Positions 31,440 to 41,300 of a stretch of 45,305 nucleotides of DNA are shown here, piece by piece. Each line of letters starts with the position of its first letter. Within the stretch, counting starts at the first letter, position 1. The position numbers were made by a program, and so were the translations under genes. Source of the stretch: Bacteroidales bacterium. Lineage in GTDB: Bacteria; Bacteroidota; Bacteroidia; Bacteroidales; UBA932. Under the pieces are notes generated by a model. That model was not told the origin of the DNA. It made no database searches and saw only the letters and a list, made by a program, of their open reading frames with translations. The DNA is taken from assembly GCA_017962165.1 (NCBI GenBank), contig JAGCVW010000020.1, positions 1-45,305 of the forward strand, written 5' to 3'.

Positions 31440-31901
31440 ATGGCAAAAGCAAGAGAAAGGGGCGACCTGAGCGCCCTCGGAAACGAAACCGAATACACCT
31501 GGGAATACGCTCCCAACGTGCTCGAAACCTTCGAGAACCTGCATCAGGACAACGACTACTGGGTGCGTTTCAACTGCCCCGAGTTTACCTCACTCTGCCC
31601 CATCACCGGCCAGCCGGACTTCGCCGAAATCCGCATTTCCTATATTCCTGACGTGAAGATGGTCGAGAGCAAGAGCCTCAAGCTCTATCTCTTCAGCTTC
31701 CGCAACCACGGCGATTTCCACGAAGACTGCGTCAATAAAATTATGAAGGACCTGATTGACCTGATGGATCCCAAATACATCGAGGTCACCGGCCTTTTCA
31801 CCCCCCGTGGAGGCATTTCAATCTTCCCGTACGCAAACTACGGCCGTCCGGGCACGAAGTACGAAAAACTCGCCGAGCAGCGTTTTGCCACACACGAATA
31901 A
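31440..31901 (+). CDS. queF: NADPH-dependent 7-cyano-7-deazaguanine (preQ0) reductase
   Basis: A 153-residue tunnel-fold enzyme that reduces the nitrile of preQ0 to the amine preQ1, a step in queuosine biosynthesis. The catalytic Cys53 and Asp60 sit in [15 protein letters not shown], and the substrate/NADPH loop is [26 protein letters not shown]. The size matches the short YkvM-type subfamily. It is co-transcribed with the transporter, so imported or de novo preQ0 is reduced here. The glycosyltransferase gene follows 3 nt later, which may be simple operon extension. Confidence 0.97.
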   Translation: MAKARERGDLSALGNETEYTWEYAPNVLETFENLHQDNDYWVRFNCPEFTSLCPITGQPDFAEIRISYIPDVKMVESKSLKLYLFSFRNHGDFHEDCVNKIMKDLIDLMDPKYIEVTGLFTPRGGISIFPYANYGRPGTKYEKLAEQRFATHE

Positions 31902-31904
31902 AAC

Positions 31905-33071
31905 ATGGCAGACAACTTAAACATAGGACTCTTCTGCGACGCGTTCCCTCCGGTAATGGACGGTGTGTCCGTCTGTATGGAGAACTACGCATACTGGCTC
32001 CAGAAAAAAGTCGGAGGCGTCGGCGTCATCACCCCCAACGTCCCCTCGGCGGACTACAGCAAGTGTGATTACGAAGTGCTGGCATACCCTTCTGTCCCGG
32101 TACCTTTCCGTCATCCTTATGTGACCGGAATTGCCGAGATGGACGCCATCTACCTCTCCCGCCTTCTCCAGCGGCAGTTCAAGATAGTCCACGCCCACTG
32201 CCCGTTCAGTTCGGGCAAGGCAGCGCTCCGCATCGCTAAGGTGCAGAATATCCCCATGGTCGCGACATTCCACTCCAAGTACCGCGACGACTTCAAGCGC
32301 GTCCTTAAGAGCGACCTGGTAGTCGATGAGGTGGTTAAGACCATCATATCCTTCTACCAGCAGGCCGACGAAGTCTGGGTCCCACAGGAATCGGTCAAGG
32401 AGGTAATCTACGAATACGGTTACAAGGGCGACGTACAGGTGGTCGACAACGGCTCCGATCTGGTTGCAGACTACTCTGACGAGTATTTCGCGAACGTACG
32501 CCGCGAGCTCGGTATCGGGCAGGACGAATTCGTGCTCCTGTTCGTGGGCCAGCACATATGGGAGAAGGGAACGCGCTTTATCATCGACACCCTCGAACAG
32601 ATCAAGGACCTCCCGTTCCGCATGTTCTTCGTGGGTACGGGCTATGCAGCGGAAGAGATGAAACGCCTGGTCCATGAAAAAGGACTTGACGACAAGACCA
32701 TCTTCACCGGCGTGCTGACCGACCGCGCCCAAATCACGAAATACTACGCTGCGGCTGACCTGTTCCTCTTCCCGTCGCTCTACGACAACGCTCCGCTCGT
32801 AGTGCGCGAAGCCGCCGCCCTCCATACCCCCGCGGTCATGGTCCAGGGCGCAACGGCCTCCACCATCCTGCAGGACGGATACAATGGCTTCCTGATAGAG
32901 AACAGCATCGAATCGTTCGAGAACAAACTGAGGGGTCTCGCCGCCGACCGCGACCTCGTTCGCCGCGCCGGCATCGAAGCGGCGCACACTATCGTCCGCA
33001 GCTGGGAAAACGTGGTGGACGAAGTCCTCGCCCGCTACCGCGCACTAATCGAGAGGAAGAAGATGTTCTGA
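31905..33071 (+). CDS. Glycosyltransferase, GT4 family
   Basis: A 388-residue GT-B enzyme. The N-terminal domain has IGLFCDAFPPVMDGVSVCMENYAYWL and HAHCPFSSGKAALRIAKVQNIPMVATFHSKYRD (about residues 97-129). The C-terminal domain has FVGQHIWEKGTRFIIDTLEQI and the nucleotide-sugar loop PSLYDNAPLVVREAAALHTPAVM, with the second Glu of the EX7E motif in REAAA. Its similarity in layout to diacylglycerol glucosyltransferases suggests a lipid or capsular acceptor, but that is not decidable. It is the last gene of the queuosine unit and is followed by a strong hairpin. Confidence 0.88.
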   Translation: MADNLNIGLFCDAFPPVMDGVSVCMENYAYWLQKKVGGVGVITPNVPSADYSKCDYEVLAYPSVPVPFRHPYVTGIAEMDAIYLSRLLQRQFKIVHAHCPFSSGKAALRIAKVQNIPMVATFHSKYRDDFKRVLKSDLVVDEVVKTIISFYQQADEVWVPQESVKEVIYEYGYKGDVQVVDNGSDLVADYSDEYFANVRRELGIGQDEFVLLFVGQHIWEKGTRFIIDTLEQIKDLPFRMFFVGTGYAAEEMKRLVHEKGLDDKTIFTGVLTDRAQITKYYAAADLFLFPSLYDNAPLVVREAAALHTPAVMVQGATASTILQDGYNGFLIENSIESFENKLRGLAADRDLVRRAGIEAAHTIVRSWENVVDEVLARYRALIERKKMF

Positions 33072-33076
33072 CAATA

Positions 33077-33109
33077 ATGCCGGTCGCGATTTCACATCGG
33101 GACCGGCAT
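33077..33109 (+). terminator. Hairpin after the glycosyltransferase gene
   Basis: ATGCCGGTC (33077-33085) pairs with GACCGGCAT (33101-33109), 6 nt after the stop. There is no U-run, so termination or RNA-end protection are both possible. Confidence 0.5.
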
Positions 33110-33174
33110 CCATTCTAACCTAAATTTAACCTATGAAAAAACTATTCGATAGGAATTAATACAATTGCCGTGCC

Positions 33175-33210
33175 AAAAAATGCCCGATCGGAGTCGGGCA
33201 TGACTTTTTT
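33175..33210. terminator. Bidirectional intrinsic terminator
   Basis: A6, then TGCCCGA-TCGGAG-TCGGGCA (33181-33200), then TGAC and T6. U-tracts are available in both directions. It ends the cyclophilin unit on the minus strand (stop 33209-33211) and any + strand read-through. I see nothing else in 33110-33174. Confidence 0.8.
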
Positions 33211-33904
33211 ATTTCACAAGTTGAATCTTCACGATTTTGACGGGACTGAGGGGGCAGTCGCGGACGTCGGTGTCGACCCCTGCGATCTTGTCGATTACCT
33301 CGAAGCCCTCAAGGGTCTCTCCAAACACGGTGTACTGGCCGTCGAGCTGGGCGCAGGTGACGGGGTCATGGACGATGTAGAACTGCGAACCGCTGGACTC
33401 GCGGAGCGGGTTGGCGGCATCGCCGCGGCGGGCCGCAGCAAGGGCTCCGCGGATGTGGCGGTGAGCAGGCACGAACTCGGCCGGGACATTGTAGCCGGGG
33501 CCGCCTGTGCCGAACATGGATTTGTTGGCCATGTCCTTGGTTAGCGGGTCGCCGGTCTGGATCATGAAGCCGTAGATAACGCGGTGGAAGAGAATTCCGT
33601 CGAAGAAACCTTCCAGCGCGAGCTTTGCGAAGTTGGCCTTGTGTTTGGGCGTATCCGCATACAGCTTGATCCTGATAGTCCCCATCGTGGTGATGATGTC
33701 GAATACCGGCTCGTCGGCCAGATTCGCCAGCTGTTCGCTGACCTTGAGTGCTTTTTCTGCTTGTGCCATAGAATCTAATTGTGATTTTTCCGCTGCTTCG
33801 GCGGCCGCTTTTTCTGCGGCAGCGCGTTTGGCCGAGCCGCCGCCGCATCCTGCGGACAGAAGCGCCGCTCCTGCAAGCATTGCCATTAATATTATTCTTT
33901 TCAT
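33209..33904 (-). CDS. Cyclophilin-type peptidyl-prolyl isomerase lipoprotein
   Basis: A 231-residue exported protein with lipobox LSAGC (Cys20), an Ala/Glu/Lys-rich helical segment, and a cyclophilin domain from about residue 65. TMGTIRIKLYADTPKHKANFAKLA, GFFDGILFHRVIYGFMIQTGDPL (catalytic Arg in FHRV), SSGSQFYIVHDP and TVFGETLEGFEVIDKI are all present. It catalyses proline cis-trans isomerisation in periplasmic protein folding. It overlaps the flippase gene by 4 nt, an operon with hexosaminidase and envelope functions. Confidence 0.93.
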   Translation of the reverse strand: MKRIILMAMLAGAALLSAGCGGGSAKRAAAEKAAAEAAEKSQLDSMAQAEKALKVSEQLANLADEPVFDIITTMGTIRIKLYADTPKHKANFAKLALEGFFDGILFHRVIYGFMIQTGDPLTKDMANKSMFGTGGPGYNVPAEFVPAHRHIRGALAAARRGDAANPLRESSGSQFYIVHDPVTCAQLDGQYTVFGETLEGFEVIDKIAGVDTDVRDCPLSPVKIVKIQLVK

Positions 33905-35346
33905 TTTGTTATAGAACGTTTTCTAATGTCGACAAAGATAAGGGCTGCAAAGCCCGCGAGCATGACGGTTCCGACCCCCATGCGCAGCCAGTCGTTGTCC
34001 GGAATGAGAAGGTAGACGGCATAGCACGCTGCGGCGAAAAGCAAGAACTTGCCCATGCCAAGGAGGTCATAGGCCACTGGATAGTATTTCTGCCCTATCA
34101 CAAAACTAAGCACCATCGCAACTCCGTATCCGGCAAAACCGCCCCACGCGCAGGCCATGTAGCCTATGCGCGGCACGAATACCACGTTGACCGCGACCAT
34201 CACGGCGACTCCGATGGCGCTCATTATTGCGCCCCACCAGGTCTTGTCCGTCAGCTTGTACCAGAATGAGAGGTTGAAGTACACGCCCATGAATATCTCT
34301 GCCATCATCACGATGGGGATAACGCGAAGGCCCTCCCAGTATGAGGGATGGATGAAATATCTGACCACGGGCAGATAGAACATCACCGCCAGCCATGCCA
34401 GAAGGGTGAAGAGGACGAAATATTTTGTCCCCTCCGCCAAAGTGTCCGGATTGTTTTTATCCCTTCCGCCGAATACTATGGGCTCGTAGGCGTACCTGAA
34501 TGCCTGGGTAATTAGCGACATAATCATCGCGACCTTCACGCACGCGCCGTAGATACCAAGTTGCACCTGGCCTTCCTGACCCGGCATCAGATAGGGAAAC
34601 AGTATCTTGTCAGCCACCTGATTCAGGATACCCACCAGGCCGAGCAGAAGCAGCGGCCATGAGTAAGCGAGCATTTCGCGGCAGAGCTTACGGTCGAAAC
34701 CGTAAAAAATTCCTTTAATTTCAGGGATGAAACCCAGAGTCACAAGGGCCGTGCAGGCAAGGTTGGCGAAGAAGATGAGACCGACGCCGCCATTGAACTG
34801 GTCGTAAACCCCGGCGAGTGACGGGATTTTCGGCATTGCCAGGAAAATGAACAGGTTCATGGCGATGTTGACGAAAATGAAGGTCATTTTAAGCGCCATG
34901 AACTTGATCGGGCGGTGCTGCTGCCTCAGGCGGCCGAACATGATGGCCTGGAAGGCGTCAAGGCCGGCGATGAGCGCGAAGCAGCCTATGTATTCGGGGT
35001 GGGCCGCATAGCCCATTGCGCCGGCTATGGGACGCAGAAACACGAAGACAAGCGCTACGAACAGCAGCGAAACCCCTCCGACCATTCGCAGGGCGTTGCT
35101 GTAGACCATTTTGTCATCCGTCCCCTCCTTGCCGGCGAAACGGAAAAAGGTCGTTTCCATTCCGAAAGTCAGCAGCGCCAGGAGCAGCGCGCTGTATGCG
35201 TAGAGGTTGGTTACGATGCCGTAGCCGCCGCTAGCCGCCGCTATCTTGTAGGTATACAGCGGCACTAGCAGGTAGTTGAGGAATCTCCCGACTATACTGC
35301 TCAGGCCGTAGATCGCCGTGTCTTTCGCCAGCGCTTTCAGATTCAT
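33901..35346 (-). CDS. Oligosaccharide flippase (Wzx/MATE-type, polysaccharide biosynthesis protein)
   Basis: A 481-residue protein with 12-14 hydrophobic helices. The N-terminus MNLKALAKDTAIYGLSSIVGRFLNYLLVPLYTYKI is the standard opening of the polysaccharide_synt family. GMETTFFRFAG and FRYAYEPIVFGGRDKNNPDTLAEGTKYFV are further family stretches. These proteins flip lipid-linked sugar units across the inner membrane; the substrate cannot be predicted here. It is coupled by 4-nt overlaps to both neighbours (GH20 upstream, cyclophilin downstream). Confidence 0.88.
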   Translation of the reverse strand: MNLKALAKDTAIYGLSSIVGRFLNYLLVPLYTYKIAAASGGYGIVTNLYAYSALLLALLTFGMETTFFRFAGKEGTDDKMVYSNALRMVGGVSLLFVALVFVFLRPIAGAMGYAAHPEYIGCFALIAGLDAFQAIMFGRLRQQHRPIKFMALKMTFIFVNIAMNLFIFLAMPKIPSLAGVYDQFNGGVGLIFFANLACTALVTLGFIPEIKGIFYGFDRKLCREMLAYSWPLLLLGLVGILNQVADKILFPYLMPGQEGQVQLGIYGACVKVAMIMSLITQAFRYAYEPIVFGGRDKNNPDTLAEGTKYFVLFTLLAWLAVMFYLPVVRYFIHPSYWEGLRVIPIVMMAEIFMGVYFNLSFWYKLTDKTWWGAIMSAIGVAVMVAVNVVFVPRIGYMACAWGGFAGYGVAMVLSFVIGQKYYPVAYDLLGMGKFLLFAAACYAVYLLIPDNDWLRMGVGTVMLAGFAALIFVDIRKRSITK

Positions 35347-37049
35347 TTGTCGCGGAAGTTAAAGCCCTTGAGTTCAAGCATCTTGTATCCGTTGCCCTTG
35401 ACCTTCTCCACAAACCTGTCGTAGTCTTTGTTGCGCAGCTCGCACCACTGGACTTCGCTCATGGCGAAGAGTCGCGGCATGATCATGTATTCGAGCTGCT
35501 CAGGGGTCGGGATATACTCGGTCCAGACATTGGCCTGTGCGCCGAGGATGTGGGCAGCTGCGGCCTTGTCCAGGCCGGCCGTGGGGTTGAAGCTGTAAAC
35601 AGTATGGAGTGAAAGGTTGCCCCACCATGCGCAGGTAGGCTCACCCACTACGTCTTCGAGACGTTTACCCGCAGCCAGCGAATCCATCTTTGCCTGGTAG
35701 CCGAATTCATCGCTTTGGCAATAGTCGAAGTAGCAGTAGTCCGTAGGGGTCATCACTACGTCGAAGCCCCTGTTTGAGGCCTCGATTCCGCCGGCCAATC
35801 CGCGCCAGCTCATCACAGTCGCGCCTTCCTCAAGGTCGCCTTCGAGGATTTCGTCCCAGCCTATGAGTTTTTTACCGCGGGTGGCAAGGAAAGCCTGCAT
35901 TACCGATGTGACGTAATTCTGGAGGCGCGTCTCCGCGCTTGCATGCTCGTCCGACTTAAGCCCGAGGGCAGCTATGCGCGCCTGGCAGTCGGGGCACTGG
36001 GCCCATGCCGTCTTGGGGCATTCGTCGCCGCCGACATGGAAATATTCGCCCGGGAAAATGTCGCACAGCTCGCCGAGCACGGTCTTCAGGAACTCTAGGG
36101 TCGTATCCTTGCCGGGGCAGAGGACGTCGGGCGAAACGCCCCAAATCGTCCAGACCTTATAATCGCCGCCCGTCTCAATTGACTTGCCGGAGCAGCCGAG
36201 CCATGGGTAGGAGGCCAGGGCCGCGACCATGTGACCGGGAAGGTCCACCTCAGGGACAATGGTGATGCCGAGCCCGGCCGCGTACTCGACCACCTCGCGC
36301 ATCTCGTCCTGAGTGTAGAAACCGCCATGGCGCTCGCCGTCGAAACGGAACTGGTCGGGAGTCAGACCGCCCTGGTAACCGATGATGGTTTCCGGACGCC
36401 AGGCCCCGATCTCGGTCAGGAGCGGATAGGCCTTAATCTCGGCGCGCCAGCCCTGGTCCTCGGTAAGGTGCCAGTGGAAACGGTTAAGTTTCAGGGTCGC
36501 CATCACGTCGAGCACTTTCTTCACTTCGTCCACCGTCCAGAAATGGCGGCAGCAGTCGAGGTGCATGCCGCGGTATTTGAAGCGCGGCTTGTCCTTGATC
36601 TCGCAGCACGGGAGTTCCCACTTTGCCTTTTCATCGGTTGCGCTTCCGTAAATTGAGACCGGCATAAGCTGCTTGAGGGTCTGGATTGCGTACAGGAAAC
36701 CATTGTCGGAATTGGCCTGGATTACGGCCTTCCTCTTGTCGATGCTGATCGTGTAAGCTTCGTCGACCAGGGTCGGGTCCACGGCGAAGATGATGCCCTT
36801 CCCCGCGCCCGAACGGACCGTCTCGGCAATGCCGACCGGCTTAGAGACCGGGTAGATCTGGCCGGCAACGACGGTCATGCGGGCCGACAGTTCGGCCACT
36901 GCGGCCATGGGGATATCGCCCATCTGGGCGTCGCAGGATATCGGGGTTCCCTTGAGTTTGAAGGTGCCCTTGTCTTCGCGGACGCTAAGAGGCTGGGGGA
37001 TGATGTTGATCGCGGTCGCAAGCAACATCGCGAGAAGTGAAAGTGTCAT
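35343..37049 (-). CDS. Beta-N-acetylhexosaminidase, GH20
   Basis: A 568-residue glycosidase with an N-terminal signal peptide (MTLSLLAMLLATAINIIPQPLSV; the cleavage site is unclear). A GH20b domain (about 25-145) and the (beta/alpha)8 barrel follow. KLNRFHWHLTEDQGWRAEIKAYP and the catalytic pair Asp342-Glu343 in HVGGDECPKTAW are diagnostic for substrate-assisted catalysis. Further conserved parts include EVDLPGHMVAALA and VMSWRGLAGG. It releases terminal GlcNAc or GalNAc from host glycans or peptidoglycan fragments in the periplasm. It lies 6 nt after the chromate-type genes. Confidence 0.95.
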   Translation of the reverse strand: MTLSLLAMLLATAINIIPQPLSVREDKGTFKLKGTPISCDAQMGDIPMAAVAELSARMTVVAGQIYPVSKPVGIAETVRSGAGKGIIFAVDPTLVDEAYTISIDKRKAVIQANSDNGFLYAIQTLKQLMPVSIYGSATDEKAKWELPCCEIKDKPRFKYRGMHLDCCRHFWTVDEVKKVLDVMATLKLNRFHWHLTEDQGWRAEIKAYPLLTEIGAWRPETIIGYQGGLTPDQFRFDGERHGGFYTQDEMREVVEYAAGLGITIVPEVDLPGHMVAALASYPWLGCSGKSIETGGDYKVWTIWGVSPDVLCPGKDTTLEFLKTVLGELCDIFPGEYFHVGGDECPKTAWAQCPDCQARIAALGLKSDEHASAETRLQNYVTSVMQAFLATRGKKLIGWDEILEGDLEEGATVMSWRGLAGGIEASNRGFDVVMTPTDYCYFDYCQSDEFGYQAKMDSLAAGKRLEDVVGEPTCAWWGNLSLHTVYSFNPTAGLDKAAAAHILGAQANVWTEYIPTPEQLEYMIMPRLFAMSEVQWCELRNKDYDRFVEKVKGNGYKMLELKGFNFRDK

Positions 37050-37055
37050 ATGGTC

Positions 37056-37652
37056 TTAATATATTATCAGTCCTAGTATTCCTCCCGCTAATATAACATA
37101 AATCGGGTTGGCTTTGAAGAAATAGGTTGCAATAAATGCGCCCGCGAACAGAGCCCAGCTGGTCCAGTCCGGGAAATTCTCTGCTATAACGCTGATCTGC
37201 GGGGTAAGGCCGTCCATGGTCACGTGCAGGCAGAGGATAACGGCGGCGGCGAAGATAAGGCCGGCGACCGCGGGTTTGAGGGCCGACATCACGGTCACGA
37301 AGCGCGGGTCGTCATGGAAACGGTTGAACGCGCGCATCAGCACCCAGAAGATGATGAACGAGGGCAGAACGACCGCGAAGGTGGCGCTGGCAGAGCCGAC
37401 GACGGCGACAAGGTTCGAGAAACCGGCGTCATGCATGACTTGGTAGCCCACGTAAGTCGCGCAGTTGATGCCGATGGGGCCGGGAGTGGTCTGCGAGATC
37501 GCGACGATGTCCGTAAAGGCGGCTTCGGTCAGCCAGCCGTGGACTTCGACGATCTGGTTCTGGATGAGCGAGATCATGGCCCCGCCTCCGCCGAAATTGA
37601 ACAGGCCGATGACGAAGAAGCACCAGAAGAGCTTGAGCAGCAGCGCGATCAT
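37056..37652 (-). CDS. Chromate-transporter-family protein, second half
   Basis: A 198-residue membrane protein, one CHR domain, starting at the ATG at 37652 where it overlaps the partner gene by 4 nt. NFGGGGAMISLIQNQIV (about residues 17-33) and ISQTTPGPIGINCATYVGYQV are the repeat signatures, followed by about five helices. Paired short CHR proteins act together like the two halves of long ChrA. Chromate export is the named activity, but the physiological anion in gut anaerobes is unknown. Confidence 0.9.
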   Translation of the reverse strand: MIALLLKLFWCFFVIGLFNFGGGGAMISLIQNQIVEVHGWLTEAAFTDIVAISQTTPGPIGINCATYVGYQVMHDAGFSNLVAVVGSASATFAVVLPSFIIFWVLMRAFNRFHDDPRFVTVMSALKPAVAGLIFAAAVILCLHVTMDGLTPQISVIAENFPDWTSWALFAGAFIATYFFKANPIYVILAGGILGLIIY

Positions 37653-38209
37653 TTGCTGCGGCCCTCCCTGGCCATGGCGAGCCCGAGCGAACACGCGAGC
37701 ACTGCGAGGATAATCCAGATTGCGGAGACCTTAAGAAACGCGACGGCGATAACTGTCGCGACCGTGATGACCCACGCCCACCATTTGGTGCGGCTTTTCA
37801 GCGCCATGTTCACGGCGGGCACCAGTATCAGCGCGATTGCGACGGGGCGAAGGCCCTGGAAGATTCTTTGTACGATAGCGTTCTCTCTGAAGGCCGTGAA
37901 GAACATGGCGATCAGCAGAATCATCACGAATGACGGAAGCACGGCGCCGATGGTCGCGGCTACAGCACCCCTGATCCCACGAATCTTATGACCGGCGAAT
38001 ATCGCCATGTTCACGGCGAGCAGTCCGGGCGCGCTCTGGGCAAGGACAACGACGTCGTCTATCTCGTCCGGGGCGATCCACTTCCGCTGGAGCATCTCGC
38101 GCTCGATAAGCGGTATCATCGCATACCCGCCGCCTATCGTGAAGGCTCCGATCTTCGAAAAAACGCCGAAGATCTGCCAAATGGAAGCATTGCTGTTGCC
38201 GGTTGCCAT
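37649..38209 (-). CDS. Chromate-transporter-family protein, first half
   Basis: A 186-residue membrane protein, the other CHR domain. GAFTIGGGYAMIPLIEREML (about residues 21-40) and LAQSAPGLLAVNMAIFAGHKIRG mark it. The start at 38209 is supported by the -7 box 7 nt upstream; a longer frame to 38332 is unlikely. The two halves probably form a heterodimer. GH20, flippase and cyclophilin genes follow on the same strand. Confidence 0.9.
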   Translation of the reverse strand: MATGNSNASIWQIFGVFSKIGAFTIGGGYAMIPLIEREMLQRKWIAPDEIDDVVVLAQSAPGLLAVNMAIFAGHKIRGIRGAVAATIGAVLPSFVMILLIAMFFTAFRENAIVQRIFQGLRPVAIALILVPAVNMALKSRTKWWAWVITVATVIAVAFLKVSAIWIILAVLACSLGLAMAREGRSK

Positions 38210-38216
38210 ATTATTA

Positions 38217-38224
38217 CAAATATA
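38217..38224 (-). promoter_or_regulatory. -7 box for the chromate-transporter unit
   Basis: Minus strand TATATTTG, 7 nt before the ATG at 38209. Confidence 0.45.
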
Positions 38225-38250
38225 AGGATAATCTATTTTTTTCTTATATT

Positions 38251-38262
38251 TAACAGCTGTTA
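38251..38262. promoter_or_regulatory. Perfect 12-bp palindrome in the intergenic gap
   Basis: TAACAGCTGTTA, a perfect inverted repeat between the divergent chromate-transporter and M64-protein genes. It could be an operator; no regulator is adjacent. Confidence 0.35.
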
Positions 38263-38348
38263 TGAAAGTTTTCGGGCTCATATCTGAATTCTTCCGCCCC
38301 TCTATAGGGGGGGGTAACAGCCTGATATTCAATAGTTTAGATTTCTAA
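38262..38348 (+). CDS. Possible 28-residue leader ORF with a G8 tract
   Basis: From the ATG at 38262 the frame reads MKVFGLISEFFRPSIGGGNS and stops at 38346-38348, 46 nt before the next gene. The run of eight G (38307-38314) is in frame and flanked by CCCC, so it also forms a hairpin. The ORF has no recognisable homology signal and may be chance. It is listed because of the G tract and its position. Confidence 0.2.
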   Translation: MKVFGLISEFFRPSIGGGNSLIFNSLDF

Positions 38349-38350
38349 TC

Positions 38351-38378
38351 GGCGCGTAGACCCCGGGGTCTTCGCGCC
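38351..38378. promoter_or_regulatory. 28-bp near-perfect palindrome before the M64 lipoprotein gene
   Basis: GGCGCGTAGACCCC is followed directly by GGGGTCTTCGCGCC: one mismatch, no loop, 16 nt before the ATG at 38395. It is too GC-rich to be chance in this AT-leaning gap. It could act as an operator, an RNA hairpin hiding the start site, or a terminator of a leader transcript. Confidence 0.6.
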
Positions 38379-38394
38379 ATAACTGTTTTATGGT

Positions 38395-41300
38395 ATGAAA
38401 AGAGCAGTATTCGCCCTTATCGCCGCTTTGTTCGTTTTCAGTTGCGGTCAGGAACCGGCCGGCGGCGACCAGCCGCAGGGCTCAAAAGACGAACTCACCC
38501 TGTCTTCTGCATCCGCCGCGACGGTGGAGGCCGCCGGAGGAAGCGTAACTGTCAGCTTCACCGCCAGCGGAGACTGGACCGTGACCCCGTCCAACGACAG
38601 GGCCACTTGGATAGGCATAAGCCCCGCCAGCGGCACGGCCGGCAAGGCTACGGTAACCGTGACCGTGGAGCCGAATGACACGCCGGACGAGCGCAGCGCC
38701 ACCCTAAGGGTTAAATGCGGCTCGGCAACCGCTTCCGTGACTATTACCCAGAAACAGAAGGACGCCCTTACACAGACATCGTCCAAAACCCAATTCGGGG
38801 CCGAAGGAGGTAACTTTTCGATAGAAGTGACGGCAAACGTCGAATACAGTTTTGAAATCAGCGCAGACTGGATTCACCAATCCACGACCAAGGCGCTCAC
38901 GACAAAGACAACGACTTTCACCGTGGATCCCAACGAGGACACGCGCAAAAGGGAGGGAACAGTTACCGTCAAGAGCGCTCTGGGAAGCGAGGCCATTACC
39001 GTTTACCAGGAAGCCGCCTCGCCCTCTATTGTACTGTCTTCTGAGAACATTCCGATGAAAACCGAAGGCGGGACCTTCACGGTGGATGTCAATACCAACG
39101 TGGACGTCGTTATGGCCATCACCAAAGGGGGTGACTGGCTGAGCGAGGTCACGACAAAATCTATGAGCACGCATACCTATACATTCAAGGCTGAGGCGAA
39201 TGAGGGAGTGGACGAGCGTATTGGTATAATCTCGTTCAAGAATACGGCGAACGGCATTGAAGCCACGGTGACAGTGACGCAGATGCCAAAGGGAGCCCTG
39301 GTAATTTCGCAGGCCCTTCACGAAATCGGCGCAGACGGCGGCACCATAAGCATAGAAGCCTCGACCAACGTGGAACTGAATGTGGCGGTGTCCCAGCCCT
39401 GGGTCCGCCAGGTAACCACCAAGGGAATGAATACGATCTCGTACGACTTCACTGTGGACGCCAATCCGGACACTGACATCAGGGAGTGCGTCATCACCTT
39501 CACCGGCGGGAGCTCGACGACATCACAGCCCGAATTCACACAGACCGGCAACTGGAGCCTCATCGGTACTATTGGTGGAGACTCCTGGACACAGGATATA
39601 GAGATGAAAACCGACGGCAGGTTGCACGCGGTATTCGGCGTGACGATTGTTGACTCGGACGAATTCAAATTCCGAAGGGACAAAGCCTGGAGCGTGAACT
39701 ATGGGGCGACAAATTATTTTGTGACCAGCATTGCCGCGCAGTCGAGAGTGCCCCTCGCACAGGATGGCGGCAATATGAAGATCGCAGCGGGTACTTATGA
39801 CATCTACCTCAATCCCGATGCGTCCGTGGCATACTTCATTTCTGCGGGTACAGCTTTTACCTTCGAAGGATACGGAGAAGTTTCATCCGAGCTTTCACAG
39901 TCCGTCACCATCAGGCAGGATGGAGTTGACGGCTTTGAGGCCGACTTCAAGGATGAATACAAACTCAGCGCGAGAGCCCAGACGCTCGATCTGCGCTCAC
40001 GCTCCAGCGTGGAGATTCAGGCCGAATCCAACTGCGACTGGATCAGCGTGATCGAGACGAAGGCGATGAGCGCAAAGGTCGTCACCCTGCAGATAGCTGA
40101 GAACACGTCAGAATCGGCCCGCGCCGGCGAGGTGGTGATCAGCGCTCCCGCGCTCGGGCTGTCGCAGACGGTGACCATTTCCCAGGCGGGAGCCGGGGAA
40201 GTCTTTATTCCGGATGCCGCATTCCGCACGTGGCTGCTCGGCCAGTTTGATAAGAACGGGGATGGCGCACTCTCAGAGGCAGAGTGCGCGGCAGTGACCG
40301 ACATCGATCTTTCCCTTACCGACAATCCGCAGATCAAATCCGTACAGGGATTGGAGTATTTCCCGAAATTATCGAGGCTGAGTCTCCATGACGACACGGG
40401 AGAAGGGACTTCTGCTATTTCCGAACTGGACCTGTCAGGTAATACGCAACTACAGAGCCTGAATATTGCAAGGCTGCACAATATTGAAGGCATCTATTTC
40501 AATTGCCCGAAGCTCGACGACCTGTCCATTGTCTATTGCGAGAACTTCCCGGCAGTCGATTTTAGTCAGTTTGAAAATCTTTGGCACCTTTCCCTCTCCG
40601 GTTTCGGGGAGGAACTGACCGAATTGGATCTTTCTTCCTCTCCGGTTCTCGCCTCTCTTTTCATTTACGACTGCCCGGCGCTTGCAAAAGTAAAGGTGTC
40701 AAGCCTGAACCTGGCCACCCTGTCCATCGGGATGTGCAAGGCGCTCCCGTATTCGGGTATTATTCTGCCGGCAGAAGATTTTTCGTTGAAAAACCTTACA
40801 TTGGATACCATAGGCCCCGGTCCCGAGGAAATAGATCTCAGCATGTGTCCGGAACTGCAAAACCTTACGCTCACAAGCCGCTCCAATTACTGGGGAATCA
40901 GCATCATCTGGCTCAGGGAAGGGTGCAATTTGATTAATTGCGCAGGATACGCAAAGGACGCTGAAATCCGCTATAAGGGTGACAATCCATTTGTGCCAAT
41001 TGTGTTTTCCAGCACTGCTTTCCGCGATCTTCTGATTCAGTCGAACGGATACTCCGACTCAAACGGTGACGGGGAATTTTCTTCATACGAGTTGAAGAAA
41101 ATCGAATATTTGTTCTTGAACGCGGAGTATTATCCGCTTGGCGGAACCATAACCACCTTGGAGGATATTGCCCACCTTCCAAACTTGAAACAATTCACAA
41201 TGTTTGATTATGGAGAGAAAGTGTCCGCGCCCATTCCAGAAGCGTTGAGAACGCTAAAGAAACTGGAGATTTTCGACATGAGCAACTGCCGCGTTCAGGG

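Noticed and set aside
31917..32987. 356-codon open frame on - inside the glycosyltransferase gene
   Set aside because: Antisense shadow of a well-supported GT4 gene.
33133..33159. Mini-ORF MKKLFDRN between the glycosyltransferase and cyclophilin genes
   Set aside because: Only eight codons, no promoter-like box before it and located between two terminators.
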